Source of the DNA: Ruminococcus sp. | Lineage (GTDB): Bacteria; Bacillota; Clostridia; Oscillospirales; Ruminococcaceae | Assembly: GCA_017441505.1 (NCBI GenBank) | Contig: JAFRXL010000043.1 | Location: 62,001-126,000 of the forward strand | DNA length: 64,000 nucleotides | Reading direction: 5' to 3' | Shown: positions 16,478 to 25,271 of the stretch, one piece after another | Numbering within the stretch: the first letter of the stretch is position 1 | Layout: every line of letters begins with the position of its first letter | The notes under the pieces: generated by a model | What the model saw: only the letters and a program-made list of their open reading frames with translations | Told to the model about the DNA's origin: nothing | Database searches by the model: none | Made by a program: the position numbers and the translations under genes

Positions 16478-19400
16478 ATGAAATTCAGGAGGATAGCATC
16501 AGCCGTTACTGCAGCAGCTTGCTGCGGTGGCTTAATAACAGTCGCTCCGGAAATGATTGATCGTACTTACGCTGCTGAGGTTGTGTACAACAGCTTCGAG
16601 ACCGACTATGAGGGCTGGTATCCGGTTTCGGATATGTCAGAACTTACAGCCGTTAAGGGTCAGGGTTATGAGAATACCCGTGGAATGAAGCTCACAGGAA
16701 GAACCTCTCCTTCAGACGGTGTTGCTTCTTCAAAGGGTTTTTACCTTGAAGGCGGTGTAGATTACGATTACAACATCAGGGTATTCAGTGAGACAGATGA
16801 AACTTTCCATGTTTCACTTCTCTATACCGATTATGAGACTAATGAATCTACAGAGATCGAGCTTATTTCAGAAGATGTAAAGGGCGGCGAGTGGACAAAC
16901 CTTTCAGAAAACTTCAAAGCTCCTGAAAACAGCTATGAATTCAAGATCACGATCACAACAGACTCTACAAATGATTTCATGTTCGATGAAGTTCTCATCA
17001 CAGAGCAGAGATCAGCTAATGTTGCTTATGCAGCTCCGTCCGGAAAGGGACTTAAAGATGAGTTCGCTAATTACTTCCGTGTAGGTAATATTCTTAATCG
17101 TGGTACAGTAAACAATAGTACTATAAAGGCAAGATTGCTCCTGGATCACAACGCTATCGAGTGTGAAAACGAGACAAAGCCAAGTGATACAATGGTCCAG
17201 AACGGTTCTACTGATACAAATATCAAGGTAAGCCTTAGCAATGCTGCTTCTATCATTGATTTCTGTATCAAGAATAACCTTGCATTCAGAGGTCATACTC
17301 TTGTATGGCACAGCCAGACTCCTGAATGGTTCTTCCATACCGGATTTAATACTAATAACGGCTATGTAAATGCAAGCACTATGAACCAGCGTATGGAGAG
17401 CTATATCAAGAATATGTTCAATGCATATGCTACTCAGTATCCTTCACTTAACCTTTATGCATATGATGTATGTAATGAGGTTGTATATGACGGAACTGCC
17501 AGAAACGGCGGTGCAAGACCTACATCCGGTAACGACAGATCATCATGGGTAGCTGTATATGGCGGCAACTCGTTCGTTGAGACTGCATTTAAATATGCAA
17601 GACAGTACGCTCCTAAGACCTGTAAGCTTTTCTATAACGATTATAACGAGTTCTCAGGCGATAAGCAGAACTGCATAATCAATACTATCCTTTCTCCTCT
17701 CAAGCAGAAGGGACTCATCGACGGCATGGGTATGCAGTCACATATGGACTGCTCTGCTTCTAACGCATGGGGCTGTACAGTTGACTATCTGAATGCTATG
17801 GATAAATACCTTGCTCTTGGTATCGAAGTTCAGGTAACTGAGCTTGACCTTTCTACATCAGGCGGTAAATATTCACTTCAGGATCAGGCAACAAAGTATA
17901 AGGCTATATTCCAGCACTGTGTTGACGTGAACTCAAGCGGAAAGTATCCCGGCAGAGTAACTCTTGTTCAGGTTTGGGGACCGGATGATAATAACTCTTG
18001 GGTAGGTACAGACAGAAATACAGGAAAGAGCAATGATCCGCTTCTTTACGATAAATCTAATCCTGCACAGCCTAAGCTTGCGTATAATGCGATAACAAGC
18101 ATTATCCCAGACAGCCAGTGGGGCGATGGTTCAAAGGTAAACGGTGAATTTGTTATCAAGCCGATCGAGCCGGATTCAAACGGTTACTATTTCCACCACA
18201 AGTTTGAAGGTTCAACTGAGGACTGGGAGACAAGATTCTGTGAAGAGATACTCACAAGCGGTCGTACAGCTTATGCAGGTTCAGAGGCTCTTCTCGTTAA
18301 GGGCAGAACAGCTGGCTGGAACGGTGCTAAGTATTCTATAAGCTCAAATCCGTTTGAGCCTGGTAAGGAATTCAGCTTCTCAGCAAACGTTATGTATCTT
18401 GACGGAAATAACGAGACAGATACATTCATGATGAAGCTTCAGTATACCGGTGCTGATAATGAGACATATTACGATGAGATCGCAAGCGGTACAGCTCCTA
18501 AGGGAGAATGGCTCCAGCTTGCAAATAAAAACTATAAGATACCAGAAGGTGCTACCGATATGGCTATCTATATCGAAACTGCATCAAATGATTCAGAGGA
18601 ATACAATAACTTCTATATAGATGAAGTTATCGGTGCTGTTGCTGGTACAGAAATTAAGGGTGCAGGACAGCCTGTAGTTCGCACTTTAATGCTCGGAGAT
18701 CTTGATTTCGATGGTGCTATAACCGGTTTTGACCTCGTTCTTCAGAGAAGAGGCGTTATAAAGGGCAGCTTTGCAGACGATCTTACTAAGAAAGCTGCTG
18801 ACGTTGACAAGAGCGGTAAAGTTGAGATAAACGATGTTGTTCTTCTCCAGCAGTATCTCCTCCGTAAGATAACTGAATTCCCGGTTGCTGAAAAAGTTAT
18901 AGACACTGGTGCTATGGAAAATCTTTTCAAAACTATCAGTGTAAATTCAAGCTGGAAGAAAGACGGCGAAAATAACCCTCTGTCTACTCAGCGTTACGGT
19001 GCTGACCCGGGCTGGATGGTTTACAAAGACAGACTTTACATCTACACAACTAATGATGCTCATGAAACATATTCTGATGGAAGACTTCAGATAAATACCT
19101 ATAACTCAGGTACTATCAACTGCGTATCTACAGCAGATATGGTAAACTGGACAGACCACGGTGCTATTCCGGTTGCAGACAGAAACGGCAGAACTTCTAA
19201 TGGTGCAGCAAAGTGGGCAGGAGCAGCTTGGGCTCCGGATGCTTGCTGGAAGACAATAAACGGCAAGGATAAATTCTTCCTCTATTTCGCAAACAGCGGC
19301 GGCGGTATCGGCGTTCTTACAGCTGACAGCCCGACAGGTCCTTGGACAGATCCGCTTGGCAAGGCTATGATCGACTGGAGCACTCCAGGCTGCTCAGGCG

Positions 19401-20389
19401 TTGTATGGATGTTTGACCCGGGCGTATACTATGATCCTGCAACAGACGAAGCTTATATAGCATTCGGCGGCGGTGTTGATAACAAGGACAAGGCTAATCC
19501 GCAAACAGGACGTATTGCAAAGCTCAGCAGTGATATGACTTCTATTGATGGTTCAGCTGTTACAATGAATACTCCTTATCTCTTTGAAGATTCAAGCCTT
19601 ATAAAGATCGGTGATACATGGTATTACTCATATTGTACAAACTGGAATGTTCCATGGAACAACACAACAAATGGTGTTTCATTCGGAAGCGGTGAGATAT
19701 GCTACATGACATCCAAGAATCCTCTTGGTCCTTGGACATCATCACAGCTCGCAGGTAAAGTCCTTCCGGGAACAGGTGCTGTTGATAATGGCGGTAACAA
19801 CCACCACTCAATTATCTACTTCAAGAATAAGTACTATGTAGCTTATCATACACGTCAGAAGGCTATCCGTATGGGACTTACATTCATCGATGGTGCTCAT
19901 CCAAATGACAGAAGCAAGGACAGCAAGGACGGTAACTATCGTTCAACTCATATCAATGAAGCATCATTCAATCCTTCAACAGGAAAGATCACTTGTAATA
20001 TTGATATGAAGGGCTGCTCACAGATAGAATCCCTCAATCCGTATACAAAGGTACAGGCTGAAACAATGTCCAACCAGTCCAAGAACATAAGCGTAAATGG
20101 TCTTATGGACACAACAGTTCATGGTTCTAAGGGCGAGTGGACAAAGGTCAGCGGTGTTAACTTCAATAACGGAAGCGACCAGATAACTATCAGAGCATCA
20201 GCTAAGAATGGTGCAGCTATCAAGATATGCACAGGCAGTGCAACAGGCGAAGCTATAGGCTATGCTGAGATTGAAGCTGGAAGCAATATGCAGGAAATAA
20301 CAGTTCCTGTAAATACAGTAAGCGGTACAAAGGATGTTTACTTTGTATTCAGCAATGACATCGATTTCGATTGGTGGCAGATAAAGTGA
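16478..20389 (+). CDS. Cellulosomal xylanase/arabinofuranosidase: CBM22-GH10-CBM22-dockerin-GH43-CBM6
   Basis: 1303 residues from ATG 16478 after AAGGGGG. Order: signal peptide to about residue 33 (cut near TYAAEV), CBM22-like module (~35-175), GH10 xylanase (~180-540) with WHSQTPEWF, acid/base Glu334 in CNEVVY and nucleophile Glu455 in TELDLS, second CBM22-like module (~568-720), type I dockerin (~738-804) with two Ca2+-loop repeats (GDLDFDGAITGFD and ADVDKSGKVEIND), GH43 five-blade propeller (~832-1177) with base Asp in RYGADP and acid Glu in LFEDS, and CBM6 (~1188-1303). It should cut the xylan backbone and remove side chains, probably arabinose, while bound to a scaffoldin. The dockerin is internal. 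Confidence 0.93.
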   Translation: MKFRRIASAVTAAACCGGLITVAPEMIDRTYAAEVVYNSFETDYEGWYPVSDMSELTAVKGQGYENTRGMKLTGRTSPSDGVASSKGFYLEGGVDYDYNIRVFSETDETFHVSLLYTDYETNESTEIELISEDVKGGEWTNLSENFKAPENSYEFKITITTDSTNDFMFDEVLITEQRSANVAYAAPSGKGLKDEFANYFRVGNILNRGTVNNSTIKARLLLDHNAIECENETKPSDTMVQNGSTDTNIKVSLSNAASIIDFCIKNNLAFRGHTLVWHSQTPEWFFHTGFNTNNGYVNASTMNQRMESYIKNMFNAYATQYPSLNLYAYDVCNEVVYDGTARNGGARPTSGNDRSSWVAVYGGNSFVETAFKYARQYAPKTCKLFYNDYNEFSGDKQNCIINTILSPLKQKGLIDGMGMQSHMDCSASNAWGCTVDYLNAMDKYLALGIEVQVTELDLSTSGGKYSLQDQATKYKAIFQHCVDVNSSGKYPGRVTLVQVWGPDDNNSWVGTDRNTGKSNDPLLYDKSNPAQPKLAYNAITSIIPDSQWGDGSKVNGEFVIKPIEPDSNGYYFHHKFEGSTEDWETRFCEEILTSGRTAYAGSEALLVKGRTAGWNGAKYSISSNPFEPGKEFSFSANVMYLDGNNETDTFMMKLQYTGADNETYYDEIASGTAPKGEWLQLANKNYKIPEGATDMAIYIETASNDSEEYNNFYIDEVIGAVAGTEIKGAGQPVVRTLMLGDLDFDGAITGFDLVLQRRGVIKGSFADDLTKKAADVDKSGKVEINDVVLLQQYLLRKITEFPVAEKVIDTGAMENLFKTISVNSSWKKDGENNPLSTQRYGADPGWMVYKDRLYIYTTNDAHETYSDGRLQINTYNSGTINCVSTADMVNWTDHGAIPVADRNGRTSNGAAKWAGAAWAPDACWKTINGKDKFFLYFANSGGGIGVLTADSPTGPWTDPLGKAMIDWSTPGCSGVVWMFDPGVYYDPATDEAYIAFGGGVDNKDKANPQTGRIAKLSSDMTSIDGSAVTMNTPYLFEDSSLIKIGDTWYYSYCTNWNVPWNNTTNGVSFGSGEICYMTSKNPLGPWTSSQLAGKVLPGTGAVDNGGNNHHSIIYFKNKYYVAYHTRQKAIRMGLTFIDGAHPNDRSKDSKDGNYRSTHINEASFNPSTGKITCNIDMKGCSQIESLNPYTKVQAETMSNQSKNISVNGLMDTTVHGSKGEWTKVSGVNFNNGSDQITIRASAKNGAAIKICTGSATGEAIGYAEIEAGSNMQEITVPVNTVSGTKDVYFVFSNDIDFDWWQIK

Positions 20390-20395
20390 TCGATA

Positions 20396-20429
20396 CTGTC
20401 CGGACTATCTGCACAATATGTTCGGACAG
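20396..20429 (+). other. Stem-loop just after the GH10/GH43 stop codon
   Basis: CTGTCCGGAC pairs with GTTCGGACAG (one G-U) around a 14-base loop. It lacks a U-tract, so it looks more like an RNA-stabilising or processing hairpin than a classical terminator. Confidence 0.55.
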
Positions 20430-20469
20430 ATTGATATAATTCCAAAATAATATTGTAAGGGACAAATCA

Positions 20470-20506
20470 GGAGAACAGCTGTACTTAATGGTACGGCTGT
20501 TTCTCC
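20470..20506 (+). other. Second stem-loop between the cellulosomal genes
   Basis: A ~15-bp stem with one bulge (GGAGAACAGCTGTAC with GTACGGCTGTTTCTCC) and a TTAATG loop, followed by CTATCC rather than a U-tract. It ends 46 bases before the esterase start. Confidence 0.55.
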
Positions 20507-20552
20507 TATCCTTATAATTCCCGATTTGTTTATTTTAGGAGTTGATGATTTT

Positions 20553-22451
20553 ATGAATTTTAAAGAAAATACAAAAAGATTTTTTTCAACAATTACTGCT
20601 TCAGCTTTACTGACTTGTGCAATGCCGGTCGTTATCAGCGACGCAGCTGCAAATGCTGCTGATGCGGGATATTTATTTCATGATTCATTTGAATCAGATT
20701 CGGACGGTTGGACAGGCAGAGGTGCCGCTAAAGTAGCATCAAGTTCATATTCGGCTTATGACGGCAGTTCTTCACTAAGCGTTGATGGCAGAACAGCCTC
20801 ATGGAATGGTGCTTCAAAAAAGCTTGACGAGACAACTTTTATTGCCGGAGAAGAGTATAGTTTCAGTGTAAATGCAATGTATGATGTTGGTGGAGCAAGT
20901 GACGAATTCAAGCTTACATTACAGTTTACAGACGCTTCTGGAAAGGTAGATTACAGCGAGATCGCTAAAGCTGAAGCGGCTCCGGGAGAATGGGTCCAGC
21001 TTGCAAATACTAACTATCATATACCTGAGGGTGCTACTGATCTTCTTTTTTATGTTGAGACTATAGACAGTGACGTAAGCTTTTACATCGATGAAGCTAT
21101 AGCTGCATCAGCAGGCAGCGTAATAAAAGGTGCAGGGAAGTTAAAGCAGGTCGTAAAAGGTGACTTGGATTTCGACGGCATTATTGACGGTTTCGATACT
21201 GCACTTATGAGAAGAGCACTTATAAAGGGCGGTTTCGACACTGGAAATAAGCTGAAAGCTGCCGATGTCAACGGTGACAAGAAGCTCGATATAGCTGACC
21301 TTGTACTTCATCAGCAGTATATGATCGGCAGGATCAATGAGTGGCCTGAGCCGCCTAAACCTGATAATAAGTGGGACGACTATCAAGAGACTGCTTCTGC
21401 TGACTGGATAAATTTCTATAAGAATTCAATTTACAGTATGGGCAATACATACAGGCTTACATCAAAGCTTGAAGCTGCTGAAAGCGGTAAATCCCTTACT
21501 GTAGGTTATCTTGGAGGTTCTATAACAGAGGGCAAGAACTATTCTTCACCATTCTCAGGTTATGTTCAAAAGACATTCGCTCAGGGCGGATTCAAGGAAG
21601 TAAACGCAGGTATGTCCGGTACTTCATCGGTTGTCGGACTCGTAAGAAGTGATAACGCACTTCTCAAGTATAACCCGGATATTATCTTCATTGAGTTCTC
21701 TGTAAACGACCATGAGGATATTATGTACAAGAAGAGCTTCGAGAGTCTCGTTAAGAAGTGTCTCTCACAGCCTAATGAGCCGGCTGTAATAATTCTTATC
21801 AACAGGGCAAAGGGCGGATTCTCAAGCCAGACTCAGATGGCAGCAATAGGTAAGGCATATGATGTGCCGATAATCAGCATGGATAATGCTCTTACCAAAG
21901 CATTCAACAGCGGCTTCTTAAAACCTGATGACTACTTTACTGATGAGTACCATCCACACGCAAAGGGCGGTCAGCTTGTTGCAGACTGTCTCGCATACTT
22001 CTTCAGACAGGCAATGCGTACAGAGAATCGTTCGGATTCCTACACTATCCCGAATAAGACTGCATATGGTTCTGAATATGCTGATTGCAGCAATGCAGAT
22101 ATAAATCAGCTCACTAATTTCAATTCCGGATCGTTCACAAAGTCTACAGGATATGGTACTTTGCCATACGGATATGTCCACCAGAAGGGCAGCAATAATC
22201 CTATGACATTCAAGACTACAGGAAAAGGTCTCATCATTGTATTCAAGGCAAACAGCTCTGGTATGGGCAGCATTAATGTTACTGTAAACGGAAAGACCAC
22301 TAAGGTCAACGGTAGTAAGCAGTACACATGGGGCGGACCTGATGCAGAACTTGGATATTATCAGGATACAACAGGTGAACTTAATGTATCGATAAGCATG
22401 GATAATCCGTCTTCTGATTTCACTATCTGGGGAATCGGACTGATAAAATAA
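20553..22451 (+). CDS. Cellulosomal carbohydrate esterase: CBM22-dockerin-SGNH hydrolase
   Basis: 632 residues from ATG 20553 (TAGGAG 11 bases upstream). Signal peptide to about residue 36; CBM22-like module (~38-190) closely similar to the second CBM22 of the upstream xylanase; dockerin (~197-262) with GDLDFDGIIDGFD and ADVNGDKKLDIAD; SGNH/GDSL esterase (~305-495) with nucleophile Ser323 in GGSIT, block II GMSGTSS, block III EFSVND, and Asp464/His467 in DEYH; and a C-terminal beta-rich module (~505-632). It most likely removes acetyl groups from xylan, complementing the upstream xylanase. The exact CE family is not certain. A strong terminator follows. Confidence 0.85.
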   Translation: MNFKENTKRFFSTITASALLTCAMPVVISDAAANAADAGYLFHDSFESDSDGWTGRGAAKVASSSYSAYDGSSSLSVDGRTASWNGASKKLDETTFIAGEEYSFSVNAMYDVGGASDEFKLTLQFTDASGKVDYSEIAKAEAAPGEWVQLANTNYHIPEGATDLLFYVETIDSDVSFYIDEAIAASAGSVIKGAGKLKQVVKGDLDFDGIIDGFDTALMRRALIKGGFDTGNKLKAADVNGDKKLDIADLVLHQQYMIGRINEWPEPPKPDNKWDDYQETASADWINFYKNSIYSMGNTYRLTSKLEAAESGKSLTVGYLGGSITEGKNYSSPFSGYVQKTFAQGGFKEVNAGMSGTSSVVGLVRSDNALLKYNPDIIFIEFSVNDHEDIMYKKSFESLVKKCLSQPNEPAVIILINRAKGGFSSQTQMAAIGKAYDVPIISMDNALTKAFNSGFLKPDDYFTDEYHPHAKGGQLVADCLAYFFRQAMRTENRSDSYTIPNKTAYGSEYADCSNADINQLTNFNSGSFTKSTGYGTLPYGYVHQKGSNNPMTFKTTGKGLIIVFKANSSGMGSINVTVNGKTTKVNGSKQYTWGGPDAELGYYQDTTGELNVSISMDNPSSDFTIWGIGLIK

Positions 22452-22460
22452 GCTGAATAA

Positions 22461-22497
22461 ATATCCTGCCGAAATTTTTTGGCAGGATATTTTGCAT
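22461..22497 (+). terminator. Terminator of the esterase gene
   Basis: ATATCCTGCC/GGCAGGATAT with a loop ending in a T run, then TTTGCATTTT. Confidence 0.88.
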
Positions 22498-22520
22498 TTT
22501 GTACCAATATATGCTATAAT
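22492..22520 (+). promoter_or_regulatory. Promoter of the uridine-kinase-like gene
   Basis: TTGCAT (22492-22497), 17 bases, TATAAT (22515-22520), 30 bases before the start codon, overlapping the tail of the preceding terminator. Confidence 0.65.
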
Positions 22521-22549
22521 AACATTATCAATTTTCTTAGGAGCAGAAT

Positions 22550-23158
22550 ATGTATAACGAAGTAATAAAAATTATAAGAGAAAAAGTTTCAAACGGAAAA
22601 ACAATTATTGTAGGTATTGACGGTGCAGGCGGTTCAGGTAAAAGTACAATATCCGAAAAGATAGCCGGCTCACTCAATGCCCGGAATATCGGTACCATAG
22701 TTTATCATATCGATGATTTTATTCACCCGAGAGCTGTCCGCTACAACAATGATTATCCTCAATGGGAGCAGTATTATTATTTGCAGTGGAGATACGACCA
22801 TTTTATTGATAAGGTAATAGCTCCGGTGAGAAACGGAGCAGCAGGCTGCGAAGCTGAGCTGTACGACAAGGAGAATGACAGCTATAAGGTAAGCTGCACG
22901 GATATATCTGATATTAAGGCAGTTATAGTGGAAGGAGTTTTTTTACAGCGTAAGGAGCTTTCAGGTCTATTTGACTATATGATCTACCTTGATGTGCCGA
23001 AAGAAACAAGGTTGGAGCGAGTTCTGAAACGTGACGGCTATATCGGAGATAGTTCAGACATTTTGAAAAAGTATAACGATAGGTATTTTCCGGCTGAGGA
23101 TTTCTATGAAAATGAGTATCATCCGTCAGAAACTGCCGATCATGTGATAAAAGTATGA
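22550..23158 (+). CDS. Uridine-kinase-like P-loop kinase
   Basis: 202 residues with Walker A GAGGSGKST at residues ~24-32 and the DDF motif (YHIDDFIHP) found in uridine/pantothenate kinase-like P-loop proteins. A later basic segment (RLERVLKRDGYI) looks like a lid. Substrate is unknown: Udk-like proteins of this size act on nucleosides or other small molecules. It is a single-gene unit with its own promoter and terminator. Confidence 0.75.
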   Translation: MYNEVIKIIREKVSNGKTIIVGIDGAGGSGKSTISEKIAGSLNARNIGTIVYHIDDFIHPRAVRYNNDYPQWEQYYYLQWRYDHFIDKVIAPVRNGAAGCEAELYDKENDSYKVSCTDISDIKAVIVEGVFLQRKELSGLFDYMIYLDVPKETRLERVLKRDGYIGDSSDILKKYNDRYFPAEDFYENEYHPSETADHVIKV

Positions 23159-23170
23159 GACTAAAGGTTT

Positions 23171-23204
23171 ATCCCCTGCAATTTGAGTGCAGGGGATATT
23201 TTTG
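23171..23204 (+). terminator. Terminator of the kinase gene
   Basis: ATCCCCTGCA/TGCAGGGGAT with a 7-base loop, then ATTTTTG. Confidence 0.88.
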
Positions 23205-23233
23205 TAATATTGCCTGTCCTTTGTGAATATGAT
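23205..23233 (+). promoter_or_regulatory. Possible sigma-E-like promoter of the spoIIIA operon
   Basis: TAATATT, 14 bases, AATATGAT, similar to the mother-cell sigma-E pattern that controls spoIIIA in Bacillus subtilis. No good sigma-A promoter is seen in this gap. The predicted leader is only about 15 bases. Confidence 0.4.
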
Positions 23234-23254
23234 TAAGTGAAGGGAGGCGGTACA

Positions 23255-24169
23255 ATGAACGAAAACAAAGCGTACTATCTGATTTCAGATCACCTTTCTC
23301 CGGCGTTAAAAAGTGTCCTTTTGGAGGTGCCTGAGAAATACAGAGAAGCTTTAACCGAGATACGTATAAGATGCCGCAGACCGATTGCATTTGTTTATCC
23401 CGGCAGGACTATGTTCATAACTAAAAAAGCTGAACTTACAAGTGACCCATATAATAAAGACTGCGTTCTGGTGCAGATAGATGAGATACATAATATAGTC
23501 GATAAACTCTGCCACTACTCTGTCCACAGCAGTATCCACGAGCTTCAGGAAGGCTTTTTTTCTATTGGTGAGGGAGTAAGAGTCGGAGTTTCAGGTAAGA
23601 TGACTTCGACTGAACGAAGTATACTAACTGATATAAACGGACTTAATTTTCGTATAGCAAGAGAAGTGAAGGGGAGTGCTCTGGAGCTTTTTGAACGAAT
23701 AAATAAGGGCAAAAGCAGTGTACTGATATGCGGCGGAGTAAACTCAGGAAAGACAACAATACTCAGGGACCTTTGCCGTATGTGTGGTAACTCATTCAAG
23801 ACAGTCCTCATTGATGAGAGAAATGAAATAGCAGCAGTAAACAGTGGGATAAGCTCAAACGATGTCGGCATACAGACCGATATTCTGACTTTTACCGGAC
23901 GAGCTGCTGGTATCAATATGGCTATACGTACTTTATCTCCTGAGATGATATTCTGTGACGAAATATCCACGTTCGAGGATGTTGATGCGATACTGAATGG
24001 TCACGGTTCAGGAGTAAGATTTGCTGCTACGATACATAGCGAGAGTTTTGAGGAGCTGAAGAAGCGTAATATTTCAGTACCTTTACTACAGTCCGGAGTG
24101 TTTGAGTATGCAGCGTTCTTAAAAAACGGACTTCATCCGGCAGAGATAAAAGAATTGAGGAGACTTTGA
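23255..24169 (+). CDS. spoIIIAA: Stage III sporulation protein AA, ATPase
   Basis: 304 residues from ATG 23255 (AGGGAGG just upstream; the GTG at 23237 is rejected). A secretion-type ATPase with Walker A in GGVNSGKTT and an acidic Walker B-like EMIFCDE, powering the mother-cell SpoIIIA-SpoIIQ channel that feeds the forespore. It is the first of eight contiguous spoIIIA genes. Its stop overlaps the ribosome binding region of spoIIIAB. Confidence 0.93.
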   Translation: MNENKAYYLISDHLSPALKSVLLEVPEKYREALTEIRIRCRRPIAFVYPGRTMFITKKAELTSDPYNKDCVLVQIDEIHNIVDKLCHYSVHSSIHELQEGFFSIGEGVRVGVSGKMTSTERSILTDINGLNFRIAREVKGSALELFERINKGKSSVLICGGVNSGKTTILRDLCRMCGNSFKTVLIDERNEIAAVNSGISSNDVGIQTDILTFTGRAAGINMAIRTLSPEMIFCDEISTFEDVDAILNGHGSGVRFAATIHSESFEELKKRNISVPLLQSGVFEYAAFLKNGLHPAEIKELRRL

Positions 24170-24171
24170 AA

Positions 24172-24675
24172 ATGCTTAGGATAATTGCAGCAATAATTTT
24201 TATTTCAGCTGGGACAACAGCCGGTGCATCAAGAGCTTATACGCTGAAATACAGGCTTGAAATATGTCAGAGCATAAAAATAATGTTAAGGGAGATAACG
24301 CTGTATATCCGCAGTACAGGGGCGGACGTTTACAGGATAGTGTCGGAGCTTAAAAAGGTAAAGTCTCTCGAACCGCTTTTATTTATTAACGAACTGCCGA
24401 CTGAGTTTGAACCCGACAGCGATTTCCGCAGTCAGTGGAGGAAGGCAATTAATGCTCAGACTGATATGCCCGAGGAAGAAAAAAAGATACTTCTCTCGCT
24501 TGGAGATATTATCGGAACAAGTGATATAGAAGGTCAGACAGCTGCAATAAATGGATTTCAGTCTGAACTTGACGAAATAGAGCAGGTACGTCGGGATATG
24601 TTTATAAAAAAGGGAAAGCTATACCGCAGTGTAGGTATGCTGTTCGGAGTTATGGCTGGTATTCTGGTAATTTAG
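24172..24675 (+). CDS. spoIIIAB: Stage III sporulation protein AB
   Basis: About 167 residues from ATG 24172 (GAGGAG 9 bases upstream; TTG 24166 is too near). N-terminal membrane helix, a soluble helical domain (LREITLYIRSTGADVY, the typical SpoIIIAB signature), and a C-terminal hydrophobic segment (VGMLFGVMAGILVI). Component of the SpoIIIA channel, related in fold to GspF-type secretion proteins. Confidence 0.9.
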   Translation: MLRIIAAIIFISAGTTAGASRAYTLKYRLEICQSIKIMLREITLYIRSTGADVYRIVSELKKVKSLEPLLFINELPTEFEPDSDFRSQWRKAINAQTDMPEEEKKILLSLGDIIGTSDIEGQTAAINGFQSELDEIEQVRRDMFIKKGKLYRSVGMLFGVMAGILVI

Positions 24676-24690
24676 TGGAGGTATAAGATA

Positions 24691-24888
24691 ATGGACATTG
24701 ATCTGATTTTTAAAATTGCCGGAACGGGAATAATCGTTGCAGTACTTAATCTTGTTCTGAAAAGAGCTGAACGTGAAGAACAGGCTATGATGACTACTCT
24801 TGCCGGACTTATAGTAGTACTTGTTGTTATAGTAAGAGAGATAGGTGAACTGTTTGACACAGTAAAATCGGTGTTCGGACTATGGTAG
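24691..24888 (+). CDS. spoIIIAC: Stage III sporulation protein AC
   Basis: 65 residues, two membrane helices. Size, sequence (FKIAGTGIIVAVLN) and position identify SpoIIIAC. Overlaps the next gene by 7 bases, indicating coupled translation. Confidence 0.9.
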   Translation: MDIDLIFKIAGTGIIVAVLNLVLKRAEREEQAMMTTLAGLIVVLVVIVREIGELFDTVKSVFGLW

Positions 24889-25271
24889 AGAATAGTTTTT
24901 CGGTGTCGGTATTTTGCGTGACAGCAGCTCTTACAGCGGTCCTGCTGAGACAGTATTGCCGTGAGCAGGCACTGCTTATTTCATTAGCAGCCTGTTCGGT
25001 CATTATTCTTGCATTTGTAGGATTTGTAGAGCCTATATACTCCGACATACGTGATATATTTGAGCAGGCAGGAGTTGCCGAGAGTTATATCTCGCTAATA
25101 TTCAAGGGATTTGCCATATGCTTCATCACTCAGATGACCTGCGAGATATGTAAGGACAGCGGCGAGGGAGCTATAGCGTCCGCAGCCGAAATATGGGGGA
25201 GAGGTGCATTAGTGATAATGTGTCTGCCTCTGATAAAGAAAATATTTGAGATAATAAATGAAATACCATGA
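24882..25271 (+). CDS. spoIIIAD: Stage III sporulation protein AD
   Basis: 129 residues, hydrophobic, with several membrane helices and the family-like stretch YISLIFKGFAICFITQMTCEICKDSGE. Overlaps spoIIIAC by 7 bases and spoIIIAE by 4. Confidence 0.9.
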   Translation: MVENSFSVSVFCVTAALTAVLLRQYCREQALLISLAACSVIILAFVGFVEPIYSDIRDIFEQAGVAESYISLIFKGFAICFITQMTCEICKDSGEGAIASAAEIWGRGALVIMCLPLIKKIFEIINEIP

